Positions 33,526 through 44,599 are shown, numbered from the stretch's first letter. The stretch: DNA of 64,000 bases from Podarcis raffonei (GCF_027172205.1 NC_070615.1:43632501-43696500); one strand, 5' to 3'. Notes: generated by a model from the sequence alone, not told the origin. Numbers and translations are program-made.

Positions 33526-34399
33526 AGCCCCAGACTCCGGCAGGGTTCGTGTTAGTGTTACCATTTGCCACTTTGCTTCAGATGGCAACATGCCTTGAAC
33601 TAGCCTTAGGCCTCAGCTGTGATGCTAGGAAACAAGGGGATGCCCTCTGCATATGGTCATGGGAGGTGCTTTTTATACTACATGTGTTTTAGGCCTCTCA
33701 AGCCACACCACAGAAAACAGGACTGCAGCCGTAGCCAATCTCTGACAACCACAGCAAATTACTCGAAAGCAACTCCCTTTGGAAAGTCTGCAGGGTATAA
33801 GTTATGCATAGGATCAGGCCCCACATGCTGTTAAGATGCAGCTTACAATCTAAGTACTGTTCCCTGCAGCAAAAATAAGTAGGGAACCGGATTTATAAAA
33901 GTAATCTTGCCCATCACATGATTTACTCAAAATTAGCAGATTGAGAGAAAAGGGAGGGGAGAAGGCGGCAGCAATCAAACTAAAAATTAAGCAAGTTTGT
34001 ACCACCGAGCGAGGCGGAAGGGGGAGGGCGTGGGGGCTTCTGGTATCAACCTCCACAGCTTATTTAAAAATAGATCCTGCGAGGACAGGTGTTCCCCTAC
34101 CAACCAGAGAGTAACCAAGACAGCAGTAGCAGCAGCTTACGGGGAGCAAAAGAGCGCAGCTCACACAGGGGAAGAAGGCAGGCGGGGGGGGGGGGGGAGA
34201 GAGAAAGAGAAGGGAAAGCAGGAATAAAATTTCTGGGTCGCCCCTTCTCCCCCACCTCCTTCTCCTTCCCACAATCTCCCTGTATCCAGTTGCTAAGAGG
34301 TTGACACCATAACTAATCTGTTGCATAACCAGCCTCACACTGCAGCAATAGTTTTTTTTAAAAAATAAAAAAGATAAGGGGGGTAAAGGAAAAAGAGAG

Positions 34400-35250
34400 A
34401 AACTAATATATAAAAATTAAGCCCCGCAAGAACAAAAACCACAGAGATTTGCTTTGAATTCTCCAAAGAGAATTGCGGGTAAGGCTTTTTTTTTTCCTTT
34501 TTGCAAGCGCATCCATCGCCTCCCTACATTCCAAACAAAAGATTGCGCGGGGGTGGGGGGGGTATTTTTTGGGGTGGGGGACACACACAGCAAATCCGAT
34601 AGGGCCAAATGAAAGGAGGGAGGGGAGCCATGCACGAGCCAACCTCCAGCCCCTACCCCCCAAGCTCCCCTTGTCTGCCCCCTTCTTCTTCCGCCACCTC
34701 CACCTGGTCTCGCCTTTACCGTTCAGCCTGACGGTGAACTGCCTCCTCTTGCGGTCGTGCTCCACCTGGATCGGGCAGCCGGGCTCCAGGATGTTGAGCT
34801 GCCCTGCCTGGGCCATGGTGGCGCGGGCACAGCAGGCCGACCCGGGCGCGGGCTGCTTGGCTGGCTGCCTCCTCCCTCCGGCGCCCCGCTTCGGCGTGCT
34901 CTTCGTGGGCTCGGTTCTTTTGTGGGCGCGCGGGGGGCGCCTTGCGAAGAAGGGCCGCCCCTGCTGCTGCTGCTGCTGCTCCCTTGCCTTCTCTGCCCCC
35001 CTCCCTCCCCGCGCGCTCCTGCCAAACCAGCCAGATGTGTCCAAAAGAAAGAAAGAAAGGAAAAGGGGAAATGTTCGGCGGGGAGCAATTAATAGTTAGG
35101 CAGGATCTGCTGCTGCCGCCCCCTCCACCTCTTGTTCTGCGTCTTCCTCCCCCTTCACCGCCTCTCCCCCCCCCCCCGCAAGCCAACTTCAGCGGAGAAA
35201 GAGTGCAGGGCAGTGACCAGGGAGAGACATCATAATCTCCTGCTGAAACT
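34400..35250 (-). promoter_or_regulatory. NATD1: NATD1 CpG-island promoter and 5' UTR
   Basis: A GC-rich block around NATD1 exon 1. It contains a CTG/CAG run at 34963-34981 just upstream of the start codon, polypurine/polypyrimidine tracts, and a second CAG run near 35260-35276. No TATA box was recognised. Overlapping frames of 100-220 codons on both strands here are a composition effect of low stop density. Confidence 0.65.
34720..34816 (-). CDS. NATD1: NATD1 coding exon 1
   Basis: The exon starts at an ATG in a perfect Kozak context (GCCACCATGG; ATG at 34816-34814) and encodes MAQAGQLNILEPGCPIQVEH followed by DRKRRQFTVRLN, closely matching vertebrate NATD1 (human ...EQGCPIRVEHDRRRRQFTVRLNG). 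It ends AACG|GTAAAG, a good donor with phase 1, so the Gly codon is completed by exon 2. NATD1 is a small protein with a GCN5-related N-acetyltransferase fold of the YjdJ/CG-type group; its substrate is not established. The reading frame stays open upstream of the ATG through the CpG island, including a CAG run, but the family start and the Kozak match fix the start here. Confidence 0.97.
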
Positions 35251-35494
35251 GACACACAGCAGCAGCAGCAGCAACAAAAAAAAAATAAAAACCACACAAA
35301 AAAAGCCAGGAAATCAGCTGTGGACTCACGTGCCAGCTGGCCGTCCAATCGGTGCTCGGCCTTTTTTGTTTTGATACATTCCATTCGACTCTTAAAGGGA
35401 CCGCTGCCCCTTGTTCAGCGGGGCGCGTGTGCCCCCCCTCCAGATCTTCTCCGTGGTTGTCTCGTGTTTGTTTAGTATTATTTAATAATATTGT

Positions 35495-35849
35495 TTATTA
35501 TTATTATTATTTATACACTGCCTTCCCCAGCCATAGCTCAGGGCGGCTAACACCAATAAAATTTCAGTAAAAACATAATAGGAAAAAAAGAAAAAGGAGA
35601 AATGGGGGGGGGAGAAAAAAAACACAATTTAAAATACAGGTTAGAATGCAATTTAAAATGCAGCTCATTTTAAAAGTTAAAACCATAAGGGGAGGGAAAC
35701 ATAAGGATCAGACTGAGTCCAAAACAAAGGCCAGGCAGAACTGCTCTGTCTTGCAGGTCCTGTGGAAAGATGTCAAGTCCCGCAGGGCCCTGGTCTCTTG
35801 TGACAGAGCGTTCCACCAAGTTGGGGCCAGTTCTTCCTGTCTGCAACTA
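35495..35849 (-). mobile_element. L2-like LINE 3' fragment (second subfamily)
   Basis: The sequence around 35760-35830 is the reverse complement of the region at 5080-5150 of the copy at 4600-5325, and the fragment ends in the same family tail (35495-35560). A Tigger-type MITE begins exactly where it is interrupted, at 35850. Confidence 0.75.
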
Positions 35850-36298
35850 CAGTGGTACCTTGGTTCTCAAACTTAATCCATTCCGGAAGTCTGTTCCAAA
35901 GTGTTCCAAAACCGAGTCGCGCTTTCCCATAGAAAGTTATGCAAAATGGATTAATCCATTCCAGACTTTTAAAAACAACCCCTAAAACAACAATTTTAAC
36001 ATGAAATTTACTATTTAATGAGACCATTGATCCATGAAATGAAAGCAATAAACAATGTGCTGCAGTCACACAATCAATCGGTAGCTGAACTGGGTTCCAC
36101 ACAGTCACAAAAACAAAACAAAAAGAGCCGCATAAACAAAAACGCAAAATAAATAGCAAAAACAGACAGACCTCAGTGTAACACTCAAATCGGAAGCGTC
36201 ACGTTCGGCTTCTAAAAGTTCGCAAACTGGAACACTTCTGTGTTTGCAGTGTTTGGGTTCCAAGTTGTTTGAGTACCAAGGCGTTTGAGAAACAAGGT
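35850..36298 (+). mobile_element. Tigger/pogo-type MITE, family C-like, long form
   Basis: Left end CAGTGGTACCTTGGTTCTCA, right end AGTACCAAGGCGTTTGAGAA then ACAAGGTA. The central 300 bp are AT-rich and not shared with the other copies. Inserted in an L2-like fragment. Confidence 0.75.
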
Positions 36299-36299
36299 A

Positions 36300-36508
36300 C
36301 AGTCGTACCTCAGGTAAGGAACTTAATTCCTTCCAGAGGTCTGATCTTAACCTGAGGTACCATTTTAGCTAATGGGGCCTCCCGCTGCCGCCGCGCTGCC
36401 GGAGCACTATTTCTGTTCTCATCCTGAAACAAAGTTCTTAACCCGAGGTACTATTTCTGGGTTAGCGGAGTCTGTAACCTGAAGCGTCTGTAACCCGAGG
36501 TACCACTG
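36300..36508 (-). mobile_element. Tigger/pogo-type MITE, family A (reverse)
   Basis: Family A copy that abuts the MITE at 35850-36298 directly; the two share the TA between them. Confidence 0.83.
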
Positions 36509-36638
36509 TAATGGCCAACTTTATGCTGCTTTCAATGTGCTGTAACAGCAATTCTTTATGCTCTTTATCATTGGTTTATTTCGTTTATTAATAATATATT
36601 TTATATAAAAACATCTGACTCCTGGACGTTTCAAAGTA

Positions 36639-36877
36639 CAGTGGTACCTTGGGTTACATACACTTCAGGTTACAGACGCTTCAGGTTACGGACTCTGCTA
36701 ACCCAGAAATAGTACCTTGGGTTAAGAACTTTGCTTCAGGATGAGAACAGAAATCGTGCAGCGGCATGGCAGCAGCAGGAGGCCCCATTAGCTAAAGTGG
36801 TGCTTCAGGTTAAGAACAGTTTCAGGTTAAGAACAGACCTCTGGAACGAATTAAGTACTTAACCTGAGGTATCACTG
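36639..36877 (+). mobile_element. Tigger/pogo-type MITE, family A
   Basis: Full-length copy with a slightly longer left part (the CTTCAGGTTAC unit appears twice) and flanking TA. Confidence 0.86.
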
Positions 36878-36899
36878 TATAGGTTATCTTAAAAGAGGG

Positions 36900-37180
36900 A
36901 GAAGAATCCCTAACTCACCCTTTCCAACTTGGGCTGCCTAATGTCTTCTTTGTGCTTCCATAGGGGTTGTGTTGGTTGTGTAGGTTAAATAATTATGCAG
37001 TTGGAAGGAATTCCCCCAAGGCCTCTCTTCCTGCAAGGCAGGAACCGCTGCTAAAGAACCCCTGGCGGGGAGATGGCCCAGCCTCTGTTTGAAAACTTCT
37101 AAGGAAGGAGAACCCACTGCCTTTGGTGGAGCCCGTTCCACAGATAGCCCTCTTCTCCAGGAATTTGCCTAATCCTATTT
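36900..37180 (-). mobile_element. CR1-like LINE 3' fragment
   Basis: The minus-strand frame [18 protein letters not shown] matches the C-terminus of the CR1 at 45.6 kb ([17 protein letters not shown]), and CR1-type 3' sequence follows. A short, diverged fragment. Confidence 0.7.
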
Positions 37181-37772
37181 TATATGTTTGTAGATCACAG
37201 AAGAAAGCATTTGGCTTAATTATATTTAGGTTGATCTGGGTTTTCTCTTTCTAAGCAAGCATTTAAAACTCATGCCAAGTTTTTATTCATACTATAAAGT
37301 TGCCTTCTATAACCAACTTATACTGTGGAATATACCTTGTGGAATTTTGATATTCAGATCTCAGTTGGATTGTGTTTCTTTCTGTTGGGTGGGGTGGGGG
37401 CAACTTTCCATTTTTGTTGGGTTCAGATAACAATAGTGTTATGTACTGAGTTGAATAGGATCCAAACTGCAGCAGTCTGATTGGTCCTAGAACAATAGGA
37501 TTCAGAATGCAGCAGTCTGATTGGTCCTAGAACAATGCAGCAGTATGATTGGTTGGCAGGAACTACCCAATCATGCTCCAGATAGAAGTGAATCCACAAC
37601 CTGATTGGCTTACAGTAGAATTCCGGAATTAGCCAATCATGTGCAGCCCATTGTGTAAATAATGTATATAAAGCAGATACTTTGAGGGGACTTTCATTCA
37701 TTCCTCCTCACCACTATGAGCTGAATAAAGAGCATGAAATCACTTTGCGACTCTGAGTATATTTCAAATAGG

Positions 37773-39699
37773 GACTTCCGGGTTAGCGCCATCGGCTAAT
37801 GGCGGATTCCCTCCGAGCTCCGGAGGGAATCGGCTCCGCAGGATCCGGGTCTTGCCGCTGCGGCGACGCGGGGACCCTCAGAAATCACAGGCGCTGAAGC
37901 CTGTGAACTTGGTGACTCGGCGGGCACCATTTGCGCCCCCCGACCCGCGAAGGAGCCTTTTTAAAGGCTTCGGAACGGGGGACAGGGTGAGCGGCGCGGT
38001 GCTGAGAGTCGACTGCTTCTCCTGCGGAGTAAAGCCGCATGCCATGGTCGGAGAGCGCTGACTTCTTCTTGTGAACAATTGGACTCTAAAAGCAACAACC
38101 CGTGAGTAATACGGAAATTGGATTTGTAAAGAAAAATTTTTTTTTGAATTAGGCACGATCGGGGAAGGCGCAAACAGGAAGTCCGTCTCCCCGTCTTATA
38201 AATAATCTAAAGCAAGGACTAGCTAACTAAGGTCGAGAGAATTTCTTCTTCTTTATTGGGTAAAAGACATTAATTTCACGATTTGGCAGTATAAGTAATT
38301 TCACTGGAGGATAAGAGCTAATTTTGAGAGCTGAAGTGCCACCCCCCCCCCCGGACCCGGGAGTGATCCGCGAGAGAGCCTGTTGAGGAGATATAGAAGA
38401 GTTTGACAGCTGTCAAATTAGCTGTCAAGAAGGAAAAAGAGAACTTTGTTTCTGCTATCTCTGCTGGATATATTTGCTACAATTTGGTTATATTTTGTTG
38501 AAAACAAGGAAGAACTGATACAAACTAACTTGATTTTTGGATTTGAACTGGAAGGAAGATAAAGTAACCAAAATCCCTCTAGAGGGGATTTTGGGACATT
38601 ACAAGAATGGCTGAAGGAGGAAAATTTCAGGCTAAATTGGACAGAGTGTTTCTTCTCTTGGGAAAGTTACAAGGCCAAATTGATGTTTTGGCTACAAATG
38701 TTGCAACTCTGGACTTAACAGTAAACAAATCCATTGAATTTGATAAGGACTTGACTCATGAAGTCCATGCAGCTGGACAAGAAGAGAAACTTGAAAGATT
38801 TGAGAGTGTGGAGAAAGAGATATGTGTTGTTTCTGAGGAAAAGGAAGGAGGAGATGTAATGTTGCAGATGACAAAGGAGAGCCAGAGGCCTGACATGATG
38901 GCTACAAAGGAAAATAAGTACTGGATGATGAAAATCTGTTTTGAATTGAAGATTGAAGAATGGAGAGATCTCCTTATGTGGAGATCTGAAGACCTATGGA
39001 TTACAAATTGGATTAAGGTGAAAGTTGGAGCTTTTGGGACATTTGGACTTAAAAGGAGTAAGAAACAAGATTCAGGCTCCACTTTTAAGTATGGAGGTCT
39101 GGCTGGAAGAAATATGGACCCTATCGGGACAGAGCTTCTCCGAGATCTGGTGTTTAATATTAAGGACTACCAAAAAAACCGGCAGAGAGGAATTGAGAGA
39201 GAATTAAGAGCCTTGGACGTGAGGTCTCCAGGCTGATAGTAGACTAAGACTGATGGACATTTGTTGGGGATTGAAACCGGGAAAGGGGGGGTGGGGTTTG
39301 GGAATCCAAAGGGTGCAGAATGATAATCTGTTTTTTTTATTTTGTTTTGTTATTAGTATGAAAATTGGGGAATTCGTGGAAGGGAATTTGGGTCGACTTT
39401 AGAAAAAAGTTTTAAGAATGAGCACTGATGTTTAAATACTGATGTTTATAAGTTAAAATTGGTTGTTTTTTTTAATTAATTAAATATAAAAAGGTCAAAA
39501 ATTGGGGACAATAACTTGTTGAATTAACAATTTGAATTGGAATATAAGAAGGGGAGGTGTGGGGAAGTCAGGGAAATATGTTATTGAAAATAAGGATTGT
39601 AAACTTTATGTGTTTTTAACTTTTGTGTTTTTTCTTTTTTGATTTTTTAATGTATAAAGGTGGAAAAACTCAATAAATATCTTTTTTTTTTTAAAAAAA
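37773..39699 (+). mobile_element. L1-like element with ORF1 only (HAL1-type)
   Basis: A 1.93-kb insertion flanked by an 18-bp duplication (GAGTATATTTCAAATAGG at 37755-37772 and 39700-39717). Its 5' 300 bp are CpG-rich, like an L1 5' UTR. A 209-codon frame (38607-39236) starts MAEGGKFQAKLDRVFLLLGK; residues 8-60 have hydrophobic spacing compatible with a coiled coil, and the end is charged and basic (YQKNRQRGIERELRALDVR). About 450 bp of AT-rich 3' UTR ends in AATAAATATC plus a T/A-rich tail. No reverse transcriptase follows. The layout matches the half-L1 (HAL1) principle of ORF1 without ORF2. I do not recognise the ORF with certainty as L1 ORF1. Confidence 0.7.
38607..39236 (+). CDS. ORF1-like protein of the L1-like element
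   Basis: An uninterrupted 209-codon frame inside the retroelement at 37773-39699. The N-terminal third looks amphipathic (LDRVFLLLGKLQGQIDVLAT) with heptad-like leucines and isoleucines, followed by an acidic stretch and a C-terminal region rich in Trp, Lys and Arg. L1 ORF1 proteins combine a coiled coil with RNA-binding domains, and the order here is compatible but the RNA-binding domain is not clearly recognisable. The frame could be a shortened or rearranged ORF1. Confidence 0.5.
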   Translation: MAEGGKFQAKLDRVFLLLGKLQGQIDVLATNVATLDLTVNKSIEFDKDLTHEVHAAGQEEKLERFESVEKEICVVSEEKEGGDVMLQMTKESQRPDMMATKENKYWMMKICFELKIEEWRDLLMWRSEDLWITNWIKVKVGAFGTFGLKRSKKQDSGSTFKYGGLAGRNMDPIGTELLRDLVFNIKDYQKNRQRGIERELRALDVRSPG

Positions 39700-39984
39700 G
39701 AGTATATTTCAAATAGGAACCGGACCACAGAGCAATCTTGTCAGACTTGGTGCGTGCTGTATCTTTTGGACTACAACTTCCATCAAACCCTCAGGAAGCA
39801 TGGCTGGCACCAGTTTAGGGAAGGCTGCCATTGGAGAGATTAAATTTCAGTGCTTAGGGCATTTATGGAACTGGCACGAAACCTTCCTCTGAATTTGCCC
39901 CATTGTGTGGATTCCGCCTAGGATTAAATGAATGACGTGAGTCATAGTAGCTAACTGGGAAACGGAGGAAACTATCCTGATTAA

Positions 39985-40135
39985 ATCACATGCAAAGCAC
40001 ATTCTTTCCCTCAAAGAATTCTGGGCTCTGTAGTTTACCCATCATAGAGTTACAACTCCCAGCAACCTAACTTAACAAACCAAGGTTCCCAGAATCCTTT
40101 GAGGGAAAGAAACATGCCTTGAATGTGCTTTAAAT
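39985..40135. mobile_element. Fold-back MITE, ACTACAGTTCCCAG family
   Basis: Inverted halves CCTCAAAGAATTCTGGGCTC and CAGAATCCTTTGAGGGAAAG. Confidence 0.65.
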
Positions 40136-40299
40136 ACATAGTGTGTTCACAACACAGGAATTCCCCCTGCATCTGCTTCAAATTCATTCCAGTTTTCTGC
40201 AGCTGCAGGACGGCCTGCCTCGCATCTGATGTTCCATATGGGACAGCCAGGTGTGTTTTCAGAAAACAGCCTCTTAGGTTAACTGGAGAGAGCAGGTAG

Positions 40300-40450
40300 G
40301 CCAGGTTCAGCTTGTAGAGCCAAAAAAATATTCCCCACCCCAGGCCAACCTAGTTCTCAGCTGCCTACAAGATGGGAATGCAGATTGGAAGCCCACAAAC
40401 AGGATCTGAGTGTGACAATGCTTTCCCTGCTTGTGATTCCCATTAAGTGG
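40300..40450 (+). repeat. CR1-type 3'-end repeat fragment
   Basis: GGAAGCCCACAAACAGGATC and GAGTGTGACAATGCTTTCCC, then CTTGTGATTCCCATTAAGTG. Diverged. Confidence 0.45.
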
Positions 40451-40567
40451 TACACAAATTAACAAAGGTATTTTTAATGCAAATTGGTGTTGTCTCTTGT
40501 CGTCTTCTTCTTGGGTGATGCATGAGCAGCCATCCTAGTTTGTCTCCCCCTCTGTTTTTAGATAGTA

Positions 40568-40793
40568 CAGTGGTACCTCGGGTTAAGTACTTAATTTGTT
40601 ACAGAGGTCCGTACTTAACCTGAAACTGTTCTTAACCTGAAGCACCACTTTAGCTAATGGGGCCTCCTGCTGCTGTCACGCCGCCGGAGCACAATTTCTG
40701 TTCTCATCCTGAAGCAAAGTTCTTAACCTGAAGCACTATTTCTGGGTTAGCAGAGTCTGTAACCTGAAGCGTATGTAACCCGAGGTACCACTG
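40568..40793 (-). mobile_element. Tigger/pogo-type MITE, family A (reverse)
   Basis: Full-length copy with intact ends and flanking TA. Confidence 0.87.
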
Positions 40794-41039
40794 TAGGTGA
40801 CTTCTTTTTTAAAAAAAACAACCAACATCCAGCTGACTTATAGTTTATGAACAGCTATTTCATATTATTTAAATGTGTTGCTAGTGAATTTTTATCTTTG
40901 TATGATCTTTCATGAAGCTTTAGCTGTTGCTGACTTTACAGTGAAAATGTCCATAAGATCTAATCTGTTCCATTTTGGTTCTCTCGTCTTTTAATCAGCT
41001 TTGGTTTGTTTTTGACAGAAAGGTAGGATGTCCACTCAT

Positions 41040-41225
41040 ATCCATGTCATACATTTACAACACTCTAATACCACTTTAACACAGTCATGGCTTTCTCCAA
41101 ATAAGCCGACAGTTTATTAGTGACCTCAGAGCTACCATTCTCAGCACCCTTAATTAACCAGAATTCCCAGGATTCTCTGGGGGAAGCTATGGCCATGTTA
41201 AAGCGGTAGGAGTGTTTGAACTTTA
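41040..41225. mobile_element. Fold-back MITE, ACTACAGTTCCCAG family (partial)
   Basis: AATACCACTTTAACACAGTC on the left and CAGAATTCCCAGGATTCTCT on the right with GTTAAAGCGGTAGGAGTG. Fits the family's long form. Confidence 0.55.
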
Positions 41226-41368
41226 GGGTGTGAATTTGATCTCCATGATTAACTAACTGGGTTCAGATTATTATTGTTGGTATTAATTGCTTTGGGGCCT
41301 GGATCTGGCCCACTGGTCACAAGTTGGACCATCATTATTCTAGGTACTACAAGGATATGTGCACATAT

Positions 41369-41795
41369 CTTGAAAGATCTACATTGGCTCCCAGTACGTT
41401 TCCGAGCACAATTCAAAGTGTTGGTGCTGACCTTTAAAGCCCTAACCGGCCTCGGTCCAGTATACCTGAAGGAGCATCTCCACCCCCATTGTTCTGCCCG
41501 GACACTGAGGTCCAGCGCCAAGGGCCTTCTGGCGGTTCCCTCACTGCGATAAGCCAAGTCACAGGCAGAGGGCCTTCTCGGTAGTGGCACCCGCCCTGTG
41601 GAACGCCCTCCCACCAGATGTCAAAGAGAAAAACAACTACCAGACTTTTACAAGACATCTGAAGGCAGCCCTGTTTGGGGAAACTTTTAATGTTTAACAG
41701 ACCATTGTGTTTTAATATTTTGTTGGCAGCCGCCCAGAGTGGCTGGGGAAACCCAGCCAGATGGGCGGGGTATAAATAAATTGTTGTTGTTGTTT
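41369..41795 (+). mobile_element. L2-like LINE 3' fragment
   Basis: The frame KDLHWLPVRFRAQFKVLVLT leads into GLGPVYLKEHLHPH, then decays; the 3' tail GCCGCCCAGAGTGGCTGGGG and a GTT repeat close it. Same subfamily as the 27-29 kb element. Confidence 0.82.
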
Positions 41796-42059
41796 ACTCT
41801 GACTCCAGCATGCTCCCACAACTGGAGTTTGTAGCTGAGTACACATGATGTGAGCCGCACAATCCATATGCACCCTGTATTTCCTGAGAAGTGATCAGGT
41901 TTGTTGAAATTTCCCACAAACCAGCTTAAACACAAGTTGAAAATGCAAGCCACAGATAAGCTGAAGTGTGTACAGTTTGGACTCCCATTGCACATGTGCA
42001 AACGACAGCTTCCTAGAATAGGATTTCAGAGGAGTTGCAGGCACAAAGAAACAAATCAG

Positions 42060-42365
42060 GTAATGTACCCAGGTCAGGGCCCAAACCTGAGTCCTAAGGG
42101 CAGCTCCTGGGGATGTCATGGGGATGGGCCCTGGAGACGGAGGTTAATTGGGAGAGGGGAGCAGAGGAAGGCATACCCCCCAGCGTGTACACGCTATAAT
42201 TTGTAGCCAGTTTCTGGGCTGAAGCTTGCAAGCTGCATGCACCACTTTCTTAATAAAGTCACTCTTGGAGATTCAAGCCCTTCACCTGCCACCTGGAGGG
42301 AGCCAGGTGGACCTGAAGACTTCAGTTCAGACCTGGAGGGCTGGCAGCCCTAGGTACAGCAAGTG
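42060..42365 (+). repeat. Unclassified ~310-bp interspersed repeat
   Basis: Shares blocks with 56095-56425 in reverse complement: GGTTAATTGGGAGAGGGGAG, GCTATAATTTG, and a CCTGGAGG end. Both copies have a CTGGCAG-like end. No coding capacity; probably a MITE. Confidence 0.55.
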
Positions 42366-42897
42366 CAAATGTAACTTGAAATGCAGGGGTGGGGACAGCA
42401 GACAGACGACCTCGCTGTGTTTTAAGCTGCTAATGTGTACACATGCCAAGTCACTTGCTGCCTCGCTTTCCTAAAGAGGCACTCGGCCAGCCTCTTGCCT
42501 CTCATTGTGTGTCTGTTGTGTGCATTCTTTGGAGAGGGCCCTTGACAGCAAAGAATTTCTGGAATGGAAGTGGGTGGGGAATATGAAAACCACCCAGTAT
42601 GTGCCGTGCTATTTACTCATGCAGCTCATTTACGAGTCCTTTTCCTGCAAGGCCACCTGACCTTCTCCCTGCTCCTGTTAAATCACAAACAAGGGAAGGT
42701 TCTGTTGGCTGCATCTCAAGGAAGCATGAATGACGTGTGGGCATGTTTTTCAAGCTCAGGGTGGAAGGGGGAGACGGAGGAGCAATTTTGTCTTCTCCTG
42801 AGTCGTCACACACAAACACTCAAAGGCTGGCAGTGTAGGAACGTAGAGCTTATTTATAACCTAAGCCTCATATCAAAGCCTTTCTGGGGATGGTCAT

Positions 42898-43055
42898 AGT
42901 ATGATGTTGGAACACCTGCTTTGCATGCAGAAGGTCCATGGTTTCGTCCCTGGCATCTCCAGGTAGGACTGGAAAATACTCTGGAGAGCCATTGCATAAA
43001 ATACTGACCTTAGAGGAACCAGTTGGTTGACCTGGTATAAGGCAGCTTCCTAAGT
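42898..43055 (+). mobile_element. tRNA-like SINE
   Basis: CTGCTTTGCATGCAGAAGGT, TCGTCCCTGGCATCTCCAGG, and end GTATAAGGCAGCTTCCTAAG. Confidence 0.78.
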
Positions 43056-43409
43056 AGAAGTCCAAATGCAACCTGGGCTGGTGCCAACACCTGCCCTCCT
43101 TGATCAGCTGACTGGGTGTCAGGAGCCAGAGTCACATGACCAGCAATAAAAAACATGGTGTCAGTGCTCTTCACTCTTCACAGAGCAGGCCTAGTGATCC
43201 TAGCATCTCTTCCCAGTAGGTCTTGCTCCAGTGAAGCAGTTGCAAGGACTGAAGGTCCCTGCCTTTCCCCCACTCTGCAAGACTCCTCCCCTCCAGGGTC
43301 TTTCCCAAGCAGTCTCCCTGCTTGGAACTCCCTGGATTCTTCAGGGAGAATCCTGCCCCATCACTGCCTCTTGTCCCCTCTCCAGCCCTCCTCTTCGGCC
43401 TCTGAGTCT

Positions 43410-43535
43410 GGGTTTGCAGATGTTCTTGAACCACAACTCCCATCATCCCTGACCGCTGGCCATGCTGGCCAGGAATGATGGGAGTTGTAGTCCAACAAAC
43501 ACCTGGGAACCCAAGTTTGAGGAAGGCTGACCTAA
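43410..43535. mobile_element. hAT-type fold-back MITE, diverged
   Basis: Contains CCACAACTCCCATCATCCCT and the inverted AGGAATGATGGGAGTTGTAG; the terminal parts are decayed. Confidence 0.55.
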
Positions 43536-43749
43536 TGCCTCACTAGGAAGCACCTTGGCTGTCTTGAAACTCACAGCTCAAACAAGTCCCATGCCACCTT
43601 GTGATTAAACCATCAAACGACACTATCTGTGCAACACCCAAGACTTCTATGCCGCTGGTGAGTTAAGCTTAGGATCCATCACAGGTGGTGAACATTCTTT
43701 CCCTCAGGCTCATGCCCAAAGCATAATGAAGACCCCATCAAACTATACT

Positions 43750-43830
43750 TTCAAAACAGTAACATTCCACTTTAAACAGTCATGACTTCCCTCAAAGAAT
43801 CCTGGGAGGTGTAGTTTGTTAACAAGGCTG
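43750..43830. mobile_element. Fold-back MITE, ACTACAGTTCCCAG family (half)
   Basis: ACATTCCACTTTAAACAGTC then CTCAAAGAATCCTGGGAGGT and GTAGTTTGTTAAC. Confidence 0.55.
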
Positions 43831-43867
43831 GCCCAGGGCACTTTGGTGCCTGAAATGAACCACAGTA

Positions 43868-44093
43868 CAGTGGTACCTCAGGTTATATACACTTCAGGTT
43901 GCAGACTCCGCTAACCCAGAAATAGTGCTTCAGGTTAAGAACTTTGCTTCAGAATGAGAACAGAAATCATGCTCCCGTGGTGCGTCAGCAGCGGGAGGCC
44001 CCATTAGCTAAAGTGGTGCTTCAGATTAAGAACAGTTTCAGGTTAAGAACGGACCTCTGGAACGAATTAAGTACTTAACCCGAGGTACCACTG
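43868..44093 (+). mobile_element. Tigger/pogo-type MITE, family A
   Basis: Full-length copy with intact ends and flanking TA. Confidence 0.87.
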
Positions 44094-44599
44094 TACAGGC
44101 AACTCCCCCTTTGCACACGTTTGACATGTACGCAATTGCCAACATGTGCACCGTTTTTCGGCCCTGAAACAGAGTGAGCCATGACCTGCATAGCACCCCA
44201 CCAGGGAACAAGGGGGTGAATGAAGATCTACACCGGGAACAAGGGCGAGAATAAAATCAGCTTTACCTGATGGTTGAAGTGGGAATCAAAAGTGTTGTGG
44301 GTGGTGAGGAAGGGGCTTGCTCGGAATCACGCCCCCAGCCCCCAGAGGGCAGCCCCTGCCATTTACTCCCCGTGGCAGGAGGAGAACAGCGGCACCTATT
44401 TGCCAAGAGGCTGCTGTAGAGGCGGAATGGCGGGGGCTGCTGAGCAGCCCCCAAGGAGTGAGGGGCAGTTGTCATGCTGCTTTTACAGCAGTGGAGGCAG
44501 CAGCTGGCAATGTGTTCCTTGGAGGCTGGCTCTGCCGCCCCTGTGGATCCTGCCGCCCAAGGCAGTCACCTCACCTTGCCTAATTGGTGGGCCACCCCT

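Larger units (their letters stand above)
21187..34719 (-). other. NATD1: NATD1 intron 1
   Basis: Bounded by the GTAAAG donor (34719) and the CTCCTGCAG acceptor (21187). Its main content is the L2-like LINE at 27029-29112, plus SINEs and MITEs listed separately. The stretches 25590-26880, 29700-30930 and 31450-32810 show no gene and no clear repeat beyond microsatellites. Confidence 0.9.
37437..39729 (+). mobile_element. Solo LTR fossil (endogenous retrovirus), split by L1-like element
   Basis: Two LTR pieces (37437-37772 and about 39718-39729) surround the L1-like insertion. Parts visible: a U3-like segment with direct repeats containing inverted CCAAT boxes (GATTGGTCCTAGAACAA at two places), a TATA-type box (TGTATATAAAG, near 37665-37675) and a poly(A) signal GAATAAAGAGC near 37726. 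The layout resembles gammaretrovirus-like LTRs. No internal viral genes are adjacent, so it is a solo LTR. Outer ends are approximate; I saw no clear flanking duplication. Confidence 0.55.

Noticed and set aside
34473-35384. Overlapping frames of 100-220 codons around NATD1 exon 1
   Set aside because: CpG-island composition effect; only the NATD1 frame downstream of the Kozak ATG is supported by homology.
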